DNA from: Bordetella parapertussis
Lineage (GTDB): Bacteria; Pseudomonadota; Gammaproteobacteria; Burkholderiales; Burkholderiaceae_B
Direction of reading: 5' to 3'
DNA length: 11,407 nt
Assembly: GCA_945868195.1 (NCBI GenBank)
Contig: CAMBLP010000065.1
Span: 1 to 11,407, forward strand
How positions within the stretch are numbered: the first letter of the stretch is position 1; the number at the start of each line of letters is the position of its first letter. A program made the translations under genes and the position numbers. Under the pieces are notes generated by a model that saw nothing but the letters and a program-made list of their open reading frames with translations, ran no database searches and was not told where the DNA came from. Shown here one piece after another: positions 1-6,185 of the stretch.

Positions 1-914
1 TCGAGCGAACCGGTATAGCTGCCAAGAATCTGCAAAGCTTTCATCGGAATAAAGGCAATCGGCCAAGACGCGCCGCCACCGAACAGACCGACGATGACGA
101 GCTTGCCACCTTTGATCAAGATGTCAAAGCCCAGGGACGTTGTGGCAGGTGCACCGACAAGGTCGATCATTGCCTGAACGAGCTTGCCGCCATTGGCGGC
201 AATGATTTGTTGTGCGGCGTCTGGCGCGGCGCCGTCCACGACAGCCAGTGCGCCTGCTTCGAGTGCGGCCTGACGCTTGGCGGGGTCGATATCCACTACG
301 ATCGCGCCGACGCCGTTTAAGGCTTTGACCAAAGCCAAACACATCAAGCCCAGTCCGCCCGCACCCATAATCACGATGGGATGCTTTTGATAGATGTTGG
401 TACCGACTTTGTTCAGTGCGCTATAGGTGGTGAGCCCAGAGCAGGCATAAGGAGCCATTTCGGCTGGGTCCATATCACCGATGTCGATGAGATAGCGTGG
501 ATGCGGTACCAAAAGGTGATCGGCATAACCGCCAGGTCGCTGTACGCCGAGGTACTGTGGACTGGAGCAGTGATTCTCCAAACCGTCCAGACAGGCGGGA
601 CATTGGCGGCAGCCAATCCAAGGATAGACGAGGTAGTTGTGGCCTGGATGGACGCCAGTTGCCTCGGGGCCCATCGCGACGACCGTGCCCGCAGTCTCAT
701 GACCCATGGTCATAGGCAGTTTGATACCGCGATCCTTGAGTAACAAGCTGCGGCCATTGCCAAGGTCATAACTCCCTTCCCAAAAGTGAATGTCACTGTG
801 ACAGACACCTGCGGCGCGCACCTCAACCAGTACTTGGGTACCGGTTGGGGTAGGTGTTTCCATTTCCATCAAGCCAAGCGGCTCTTTGAAATTCATCACG
901 CAATAGCATTTCAT
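1..914 (-). CDS. Zinc-dependent alcohol dehydrogenase (MDR family), 3' end cut by window edge
   Basis: Oxidises an alcohol or reduces an aldehyde with NAD(H) in the cytoplasm. The frame is open from the ATG at 912-914 to base 1, giving 304 residues; family members are usually about 350, so roughly the last 45-50 are outside the window. Visible features: GVCHSD with catalytic-zinc Cys38, GHE at 71-72, four structural-zinc cysteines (102, 105, 108, 116), a further catalytic-zinc Cys158, and the Rossmann glycine motif GAGGLG at 184-189 with Asp208 at the end of the second strand, which favours NAD over NADP. The start is supported by GGAG (plus-strand 923-926) eight bases upstream. It follows the TPP-enzyme gene by 37 bases and is probably the last visible gene of that operon, so it may act on an aldehyde from it. 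One oddity is GHN (91-93) where this family normally has GD. The class is secure; the substrate is unknown. Confidence 0.93.
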   Translation of the reverse strand, partial: MKCYCVMNFKEPLGLMEMETPTPTGTQVLVEVRAAGVCHSDIHFWEGSYDLGNGRSLLLKDRGIKLPMTMGHETAGTVVAMGPEATGVHPGHNYLVYPWIGCRQCPACLDGLENHCSSPQYLGVQRPGGYADHLLVPHPRYLIDIGDMDPAEMAPYACSGLTTYSALNKVGTNIYQKHPIVIMGAGGLGLMCLALVKALNGVGAIVVDIDPAKRQAALEAGALAVVDGAAPDAAQQIIAANGGKLVQAMIDLVGAPATTSLGFDILIKGGKLVIVGLFGGGASWPIAFIPMKALQILGSYTGSL

Positions 915-951
915 GTTTTGAACTCCGAGTGTGCGTGTAGTGATGACCTTG

Positions 952-2514
952 TTACATCACCAGTTCGATTAAGCGGGGACCTTTTTCTTTGGCAGCAATA
1001 CGCATTGCCTCTGCAAAGCCCTCGAGCGTGTTGACTTGAACGCCCGGTACGCCGTGCCCGCGCGCGATCGAGACCCAGTCCAAAAACGGCTGATCGAGGT
1101 CGAGCATCCGACGGGCATTGTCACCCGCTTCAGGGCCGCCCATGTTGGCGAGCTCTCCGCGCAAAATCTTGTATGAGCGATTGGCAAAAATCACGACCGT
1201 GACATCGAGATTTTCACGGGCCATCGACCACAGCCCCTGCACGGTGTACATCGCGCTGCCATCACCGAGAAAGGCAAAGACCTTGCGATCCGGACAAGCG
1301 ACTGCGGCACCGACCGCCGCCGACATGCCCCAGCCAATCGCGCCGCCCGTGATGTCAATGCAGTCGTGCGGGGCGGCCTGTGGCATCACCTTTGCAAACT
1401 GACGACCCGTGGTGACGGCTTCGTCCACCATGATGGCATTTTCAGGCAATAAAGCGGCGATGATGGTGCCGATATGTTCGACGACAGGCGCGCCTGACGG
1501 CAAGTCCGTGATGATGGGGCCGGTCGATTGCTGGGCAGGTGCTGTGTGTTGCGCACCGAGCGCATCGACCAAGGCTTGCAAACTTGCCTCGATATCGTGG
1601 CTCAGCGTTGCCAGCGTCAGGACTTCGCAGTCAGGCTGCTTGATCATGCGAGGCTTGTTGGGATAGGCAAAAAATGCTACAGGTGGGGCGCTACCGACTA
1701 AGACCAGATGCTTGGTGTCTTTGAGCATCGCGACCGCACTGTCCACCGGAAAGGGCAGTGGTGTAATGTTGACACGGCCACGACCTCGCTCCATGCGTGG
1801 ATTGCGAGGTTCGCAGGCCAACTTGCAGCCCGTGTGCGCGGCGATTTTTCCGGCGAGCGTGGCTTCACGCGCACGCAAGGCCCGTCCGCCAAGCAAGAGC
1901 GTCGTGGCCTCTGCGGTTTTTCGGTTAGACAAAAGGCGCGCAAGGGCGACGATCGTCTCAGCGAGGGGCGCTGCAGCGGTTTGAGCAGGCGCGGTCGAAT
2001 AATGGCCCGGATCAGAGGGTTCCCAGGCACAATTGGCGGGCAGTACGAGTGTGGCAATACGACCCGGTGTGCTGCGCGCTTGCGAGATCGCCTCAGCGGT
2101 GTCCAGTGGGGCAGCCGCAGACGACATGGTGGTTTTGACCCAGTTGGACATGGGGCGTGCAACCGCTTCGACATCGGAATTGAGGGGGGCGTTATTGTGA
2201 ATATGATCCCAGGCGTGTTGGCCGACGATGTTGACCATGCCGGAGTAGGCGCGTTTAGCGTTATGAATATTGGCCAGCGCATTGCCCAGACCGGGTCCAA
2301 GATGCAGCAACGTGGCGGCAGGTTTTTCAGCCATGCGGTAATAGCCGTCAGCCGCACCGCTGGCAACACCCTCAAATAAACCTAACACGCAGCGCATACC
2401 AGGGGCGCGGTCCAGAGCCGAGACGAAGTGCATCTCCGAGGTGCCGGGATTTGCAAAACACACATCAACGTCCCCTGCGAGCAGGGTGTGAACCATAGCT
2501 TCTGAACCGTTCAT
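952..2514 (-). CDS. Thiamine-diphosphate-dependent enzyme, acetolactate synthase large-subunit-like
   Basis: A 520-residue member of the TPP enzyme superfamily that includes acetolactate synthase and benzoylformate decarboxylase; such enzymes decarboxylate 2-oxo acids or join/cleave carbon-carbon bonds. The N-terminal pyrimidine-binding domain (about 1-170) has the cofactor-activating Glu48 in LFEGVASGAADGY. A central domain spans about 185-330. The C-terminal diphosphate domain has GDG at 417-419 and the Mg-binding Asn445 27 residues after Asp418. NPGTSE (22-27) replaces the benzoylformate-decarboxylase NPGSNE, and Tyr90 sits where that enzyme has a catalytic His, so it is probably not a true benzoylformate decarboxylase. 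No small regulatory subunit lies nearby, arguing against valine/isoleucine biosynthesis. The start overlaps the preceding stop (ATGA), with a very strong AGGAGGAG (plus-strand 2522-2529) seven bases upstream. An aldehyde product would suit the downstream dehydrogenase; this is inference. Confidence 0.9.
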   Translation of the reverse strand: MNGSEAMVHTLLAGDVDVCFANPGTSEMHFVSALDRAPGMRCVLGLFEGVASGAADGYYRMAEKPAATLLHLGPGLGNALANIHNAKRAYSGMVNIVGQHAWDHIHNNAPLNSDVEAVARPMSNWVKTTMSSAAAPLDTAEAISQARSTPGRIATLVLPANCAWEPSDPGHYSTAPAQTAAAPLAETIVALARLLSNRKTAEATTLLLGGRALRAREATLAGKIAAHTGCKLACEPRNPRMERGRGRVNITPLPFPVDSAVAMLKDTKHLVLVGSAPPVAFFAYPNKPRMIKQPDCEVLTLATLSHDIEASLQALVDALGAQHTAPAQQSTGPIITDLPSGAPVVEHIGTIIAALLPENAIMVDEAVTTGRQFAKVMPQAAPHDCIDITGGAIGWGMSAAVGAAVACPDRKVFAFLGDGSAMYTVQGLWSMARENLDVTVVIFANRSYKILRGELANMGGPEAGDNARRMLDLDQPFLDWVSIARGHGVPGVQVNTLEGFAEAMRIAAKEKGPRLIELVM

Positions 2515-3689
2515 TTTGAGACTCCTCCTGATTTATTTTTCATTGTTTCACGCGCGATGATGACCTGTTGTACTTCGGTTGCGCCCTCGTAGATGCGCAA
2601 CGCTCGAATTTCACGATACAACATTTCCATGGGATGTCCGACCTTGACGCCTAAACCACCATGCAACTGCACACAGCGGTCGATCACGCGTTGCGCAGAC
2701 TCGGTCGCGAACATTTTGGCCATCGCAGCAGATTTTGTCGTACGTTGTTTGAGTACATCGCGCTCCCAGGCCGCGCGATAAATGAGCAGCGTTGCCGCAT
2801 CGATCTCTGTGCTCATGTCGCCAATCGCTGCCTGTGTGATTTGCAGATCGGCCAACGTCGCGCCAAACATCGGACGAGAGGTGGCACGCGCAATCCCCAT
2901 GTCGAGTGCGGCTTCGGCAAAGCCTAAGGCTGCGGCGCCAACCGAAGCACGAAAGACGTCGAGGTTTTGCATCGCAACTTTAAAACCTTTGCCAGCCTGA
3001 CCAATGCGCTGTGTGACAGGGATGTCACAATCAGTAAAAGTCAATGTCCCGATTGGGTGGGGGGCGCATACATCAAAGCGCTCTGTAACTTGCAGTCCGG
3101 GTGTATTGGCATCGACTACAAAAGCGGTGACGCCCTCGGCCTCGTCATGTTCAACTTGAGCAAAGACCGTATAAAAGTCGGCAATATCCGCGTTGGAAAT
3201 CCAGGTCTTGACGCCATTGAGTCGATAGCCCTGCGTTGTTCGTGTGGCGCGGGTGGTCATGGCGGCTACATCGGAACCTGCCTCGGGCTCCGAGAGCGCA
3301 AATGCGGCCAGCATTTTTCCAGAAGCGACATGGGGCAGATACTTTTGCTTGAGTGCCTCAGAACCAAACAAAGAGATCGGACCGCTTCCCAGGCCCTGCA
3401 TGACAAATGCGAAGTCGGCCAGGCCATCGTAATAGCCGAGCGCCTGGCGCAGCAAGCATACGCTGCGGGAGTCGAGTTCATTGAGTGCGCCACCATATTC
3501 AGCGGGTACGCAATACCGCAGCCAGCCTGCCTCGCCCATTTGTCGAGTGAGCTTGATGCAGTGCTCATCGACGCTACCGGTATGCACGCGGTTTGGTAAG
3601 GCAGCGCTGGCCCATGCTTTGACATCGGCATAAAGCGCGCGATGACTCTCATCGAAAAACGGTAACTTGAGCGAATCAGGATTGAACAT
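2511..3689 (-). CDS. Acyl-CoA dehydrogenase
   Basis: FAD flavoprotein that oxidises an acyl-CoA to a trans-2-enoyl-CoA and passes electrons to ETF. At 392 residues it has normal family length. Helical N-terminal region about 1-125; FALSEPEAGSD at 130-140 and KTWISNAD at 161-168 form the flavin/substrate beta-domain; the C-terminal helical domain contains LHGGLG and IYEGATEVQ, whose Glu368 aligns with the catalytic base of medium-chain and related dehydrogenases. The enzyme is therefore expected to be active. Its ATG directly follows the TAA of the GntR gene, and its TGA overlaps the start of the TPP-enzyme gene, so translation is probably coupled. Upstream Shine-Dalgarno sequence is poor. It probably acts on the thioester made by the ligase at the head of the operon. 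Acyl chain type (straight, branched or aromatic) cannot be told. Confidence 0.95.
   Translation of the reverse strand: MFNPDSLKLPFFDESHRALYADVKAWASAALPNRVHTGSVDEHCIKLTRQMGEAGWLRYCVPAEYGGALNELDSRSVCLLRQALGYYDGLADFAFVMQGLGSGPISLFGSEALKQKYLPHVASGKMLAAFALSEPEAGSDVAAMTTRATRTTQGYRLNGVKTWISNADIADFYTVFAQVEHDEAEGVTAFVVDANTPGLQVTERFDVCAPHPIGTLTFTDCDIPVTQRIGQAGKGFKVAMQNLDVFRASVGAAALGFAEAALDMGIARATSRPMFGATLADLQITQAAIGDMSTEIDAATLLIYRAAWERDVLKQRTTKSAAMAKMFATESAQRVIDRCVQLHGGLGVKVGHPMEMLYREIRALRIYEGATEVQQVIIARETMKNKSGGVSK
2522..2529 (-). promoter_or_regulatory. Strong internal ribosome binding site for the TPP enzyme
   Basis: Read on the minus strand this is AGGAGGAG, seven bases before the TPP-enzyme ATG. 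It is written into the last codons of the acyl-CoA dehydrogenase (Ser-Gly-Gly-Val). It is the strongest ribosome site in this operon, suggesting that the TPP enzyme is made in larger amount than the preceding genes. Confidence 0.75.
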
Positions 3690-4436
3690 TTATTGGTTTC
3701 CAAGAAGATCAAATTTCATCTGCACGTGCCGCGTCGGGATCTCTAAGCGCGCAAAGTACACCACTTGCTCACCGATGCAGGCATACCGGCGCATTTCGGC
3801 GACGGGTGCGGAAAGTGGCAAGTGCAAGGCTTCAGCGGAGTCTGCACCGGCTTCGATAATGGTGAGTAATTGTCCGGCATGGGTGAGTTTGTCACCATGC
3901 AGTTCATGCAAAATGGGTGCAATGGTGGAATGTCGATAGCGGGCCGGATGTTGACGATAAATATTGCTTTCAAGATATATTTCGGTGTAGCAAAACGGGC
4001 CCGACGATGTGGTGTGAATCCGTCTCAAATACTGGAAACGCCCATGCGTTTGATAAGGACACTCCATGCCGAGCAGAGGGAGCGGAACATCGGCGTTGGA
4101 CTCCATCAGGGTCGTGGTGCCGAGCTCCTTTGAGAGCGCGACGGTATCCGCCCAAGTTTTGGGTAAGGTGAGTTTGTGGGCCTCGGGGATATTCTCGTTG
4201 ACGTAGGTGCCTGAGCCTCTGGAGCGATGAATCAGACCTTCACGCTCAAGCAGCCCAAAGGCTTGTCTGACCGTCGCTCGCGAGACACCCAGTGTCTCGA
4301 CGAGTGCTTCAAGTGCGGGCACTTGGTGACCGCGTGGCCAGACACCGCGTTCGATATTGCGCCTTACGATCGCGGCCACCTGCAAATACAAGGGTTGTGG
4401 ACTTCTTGCATAGAGGAGGCCGTGGGCTTGTTTCAT
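3690..4436 (-). CDS. GntR-family transcriptional regulator (HutC/UTRA type)
   Basis: Ligand-responsive DNA-binding protein of 248 residues. Residues about 15-80 form the winged helix-turn-helix with the typical VSRATVRQAF...LEREGLI recognition-helix region followed by RGSGTYV. Residues about 95-240 match the UTRA effector-binding domain in general layout (FQYLRRIHTT; YTEIYLES; EMRRYACIGEQVVYFARLEI). It is the second gene of the unit: its ATG overlaps the ligase stop (ATGA), and its TAA touches the ATG of the acyl-CoA dehydrogenase. AAGG lies immediately against the start, too close to be a good ribosome site, so expression probably depends on coupling from the ligase and may be low. It most likely controls its own operon, and perhaps the divergent Bug/SDR unit, through sites in the 6029-6185 region. 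The family is clear; effector and operator are not known. Confidence 0.94.
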   Translation of the reverse strand: MKQAHGLLYARSPQPLYLQVAAIVRRNIERGVWPRGHQVPALEALVETLGVSRATVRQAFGLLEREGLIHRSRGSGTYVNENIPEAHKLTLPKTWADTVALSKELGTTTLMESNADVPLPLLGMECPYQTHGRFQYLRRIHTTSSGPFCYTEIYLESNIYRQHPARYRHSTIAPILHELHGDKLTHAGQLLTIIEAGADSAEALHLPLSAPVAEMRRYACIGEQVVYFARLEIPTRHVQMKFDLLGNQ

Positions 4437-6028
4437 CCTTGTTTCGCCAGCAAGGTATCGGCCATATCGCGTAATTTATTTTTTTGGATTTTGACGGCGT
4501 TCGCGCTTTCGACCGACGGAAAAACCGTGACGACTTCAAAATGTACCGGTACTTTATAGCCCGCCATGATGCGCTTGCATGCTTGGGTCCAGCCGGTCGG
4601 GTCGTAATGCGCGCCATCTTGCAATATCACAAAGGCGACTGGCAAGATTTTGGTGCCAAGAGTGCCCCCTACAACTTGACAAGCTTTGATACCTGGTAGC
4701 TTTTCGACCGCTTGTTCGATTTCGGCAGGATTGACTAGAAAGCCAGAAAGGCGCATCGAATCGCCCATGCGTGTTTGAAACACGAACTGTCGATCACTCA
4801 CGGCATACCCTAAATCACCTGTTTTGAAATAACCATCAGAGGTGAGCGCTTTTTTCGTGGCTTCGGGTTGATCTAGGTAGCCCACCATACGACTAGGACT
4901 GTAAATTTCGATCTCGCCTGACTCGCCTTGTTCGAGGACACGACCCGTCACAGGATCTGACGTCCGAACACGGGCCTCAGGGTGTATCAAACGACCACCC
5001 GATAAGTACCTGACGCTCGTGTCTCCTTGTGAAGCGTCTGTTGGCTGAGCCGCCACGAGTGCTTGGAGTTCGCTTGAGCCATAGAGACCTGTGAGTTCAA
5101 CGTGATTGCGTTCGGCCTGTTCTAGCAAGCTATTGATTGCCGGTGAAAAACTAGCGAAACCGAATAGTTTGCAGCTTTCAAAATCTGCAGGAGACTGGGC
5201 ACTCTCGAAGAGTTTCAAAATGGATTCATTATTGGCATAAGTGTGGGTCACGCGGTGCTTGCGGATTTGAGCCAAGGTACTGTGTGTATCGGATACAGGC
5301 TCGCTGACAGTCGTGCATCCCGTCACGAGTCCACCCGTGAGGGTGGAAAAGCCAAAGGCGCCGCAAAAGGGTGCGCTCGCTAAAATACGACTGTTCGCGT
5401 CGTAACCATAGGCGTGCTGCATGATCTCGCCATGCTTGATCAGGGTTGCTTGATCATGCAGGACAAATTTGGGTAAAGAGGTGGTGCCCGAGGTCGTAAA
5501 ACACACCACGCCAGCATTGCCAAACGCTAGGGGTGGCACGCTAGGCGTGTCGAGCAAGGCTTTATAACCGAGAACCTTGTAGCCACGCGCAGCGATGGCC
5601 TGCGTGGCTGCGCCCGCTGGATCGCCAAGCGTCATGATGGCGCGCAGTCTGGACAATACTTCTGTGGGGACATCTGCCAAAATATCTGCGAATGCGATGC
5701 CTTTAAAATCGGGCCACATCAGCAGCCAGTCCGCTTTACCACGACCAACGATATCCGCAACTTCCTGGCTGCGAAAGCGCGTATTGACAGCTAGTACTGT
5801 CGCACCGAGATGGGCACAAGCCAGAAATGTTTGTAGCCAAGCTAGACAATTCGGCAGCCAGACTGCGACGCGGTCCTGGGGACCGATCCCTTGTCGTGCA
5901 AGGTTGCCCGCCAATTGTAGGGACTGCGCATGCAATTGAGCAAAGGTCGTGATGACATCTTGGTCAATCAGTGCAGGATGCTGGCCATGGCTCTTGGCCA
6001 GCGCGGCCATGCGTTCGGAAAAAAACAT
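4433..6028 (-). CDS. AMP-forming acyl-CoA synthetase / ligase
   Basis: Activates a carboxylic acid with ATP to an acyl-adenylate and then a CoA thioester. The 531-residue chain has the ANL-superfamily motifs: A3 phosphate loop TTSGTTSLPK (178-187), A5 LYGSSE (315-320), A7 YFKTGDLG with ribose-binding Asp405, A8 hinge near 420-438 (RMGDSMRLSGFLVNPAEIE), and A10 NAVKIQKNKLR with the adenylation lysine Lys513. The A8 motif has MGD where many members have xKD, and A10 lacks the usual TGK glycine, so this is a divergent branch but with the key lysine intact. Start is the ATG at 6026-6028 preceded by GAGG six bases upstream. It heads the minus-strand operon and overlaps the GntR gene by four bases. 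Presumably it supplies the substrate for the acyl-CoA dehydrogenase. The acid is unidentified. Confidence 0.93.
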   Translation of the reverse strand: MFFSERMAALAKSHGQHPALIDQDVITTFAQLHAQSLQLAGNLARQGIGPQDRVAVWLPNCLAWLQTFLACAHLGATVLAVNTRFRSQEVADIVGRGKADWLLMWPDFKGIAFADILADVPTEVLSRLRAIMTLGDPAGAATQAIAARGYKVLGYKALLDTPSVPPLAFGNAGVVCFTTSGTTSLPKFVLHDQATLIKHGEIMQHAYGYDANSRILASAPFCGAFGFSTLTGGLVTGCTTVSEPVSDTHSTLAQIRKHRVTHTYANNESILKLFESAQSPADFESCKLFGFASFSPAINSLLEQAERNHVELTGLYGSSELQALVAAQPTDASQGDTSVRYLSGGRLIHPEARVRTSDPVTGRVLEQGESGEIEIYSPSRMVGYLDQPEATKKALTSDGYFKTGDLGYAVSDRQFVFQTRMGDSMRLSGFLVNPAEIEQAVEKLPGIKACQVVGGTLGTKILPVAFVILQDGAHYDPTGWTQACKRIMAGYKVPVHFEVVTVFPSVESANAVKIQKNKLRDMADTLLAKQG

Positions 6029-6095
6029 GAATTGCCTCGAATGAACTTTATTCAGCGATCGACTCTGTGCTGTTATAGTGGTCTTGTGGAATCGT

Positions 6096-6108
6096 TACTA
6101 TAGTACTA
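6096..6108. promoter_or_regulatory. Overlapping palindromes, candidate regulator operator
   Basis: TACTATAGTA at 6096-6105 is a perfect 10-base palindrome, and TAGTACTA at 6101-6108 is a perfect 8-base palindrome overlapping it by five bases. A second TATAGT lies at 6074-6079. The site is about 68 bases from the ligase start and 78 from the Bug start, a position suited to controlling both promoters. GntR/HutC proteins typically bind short inverted repeats, and a GntR gene lies in the adjacent operon. The spacing does not match the generic GT-N-TA-N-AC HutC pattern exactly, so assignment to this regulator is inference. Confidence 0.4.
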
Positions 6109-6145
6109 ATTTACGCACTTTTTATTTGAGTTTTATGAATGACAA

Positions 6146-6163
6146 ACGCTTCTACAAAAGCGT
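6146..6163 (+). other. Short inverted repeat / hairpin in the Bug leader
   Basis: ACGCTT at 6146-6151 and AAGCGT at 6158-6163 are perfect reverse complements with a six-base loop. The repeat ends seven bases before the AAGGAG ribosome site of the Bug gene. It could be an mRNA hairpin affecting translation or stability, or a second protein-binding site. With only six paired bases and no poly-T tract it is not a terminator. A chance repeat cannot be excluded. Confidence 0.35.
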
Positions 6164-6170
6164 CAATCTA

Positions 6171-6176
6171 AAGGAG
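6171..6176 (+). promoter_or_regulatory. Ribosome binding site fixing the Bug receptor start
   Basis: AAGGAG lies nine bases before the ATG at 6186. It decides between this start and longer in-frame starts at 6078 and 6135, which lack such a site and would place a non-signal-like stretch before the signal peptide. Confidence 0.8.
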
Positions 6177-6185
6177 CAAGAAACT

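Larger units (their letters stand above)
6029..6185. promoter_or_regulatory. Divergent promoter region between the ligase operon and the Bug/SDR operon
   Basis: This 157-base gap is the only sizeable non-coding stretch, is AT-richer than the flanking genes, and separates divergent start codons, so it must carry the promoters of units 1 and 2 unless these lie inside genes. Plus-strand candidates are weak: TTTACG (6110-6115) with TATGAA (6134-6139) at 18 bases, or TTGTGG (6084-6089) with TAATTT (6107-6112) at 17 bases. A minus-strand -10-like TATAAC lies at 6072-6077 without a recognisable -35. Weak -35 elements would fit activator-dependent or repressed promoters. An upstream in-frame ATG extends the Bug frame to 6078 but lacks a ribosome site and would bury the signal peptide. 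Confidence 0.6.

Noticed and set aside
381..743. Plus-strand 120-codon frame over the alcohol dehydrogenase
   Set aside because: The minus-strand frame carries all zinc and cofactor motifs; the plus frame has none.
1698..2379. Long open frames on both strands (minus 1698-2375, plus 1708-2379) inside the TPP-enzyme gene
   Set aside because: They lie wholly inside a gene with clear domain motifs, have arginine/proline-rich or low-complexity translations, and lack ribosome sites or recognisable domains; they are frame shadows.
2967..3599. Plus-strand 210-codon frame antisense to the acyl-CoA dehydrogenase
   Set aside because: Fully antisense to a well-supported gene; translation shows no known motif.
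6078..6185. N-terminal extension of the first Bug receptor to an ATG at 6078
   Set aside because: The extension would precede a standard signal peptide, covers candidate promoter sequences and lacks a ribosome site; AAGGAG supports 6186.
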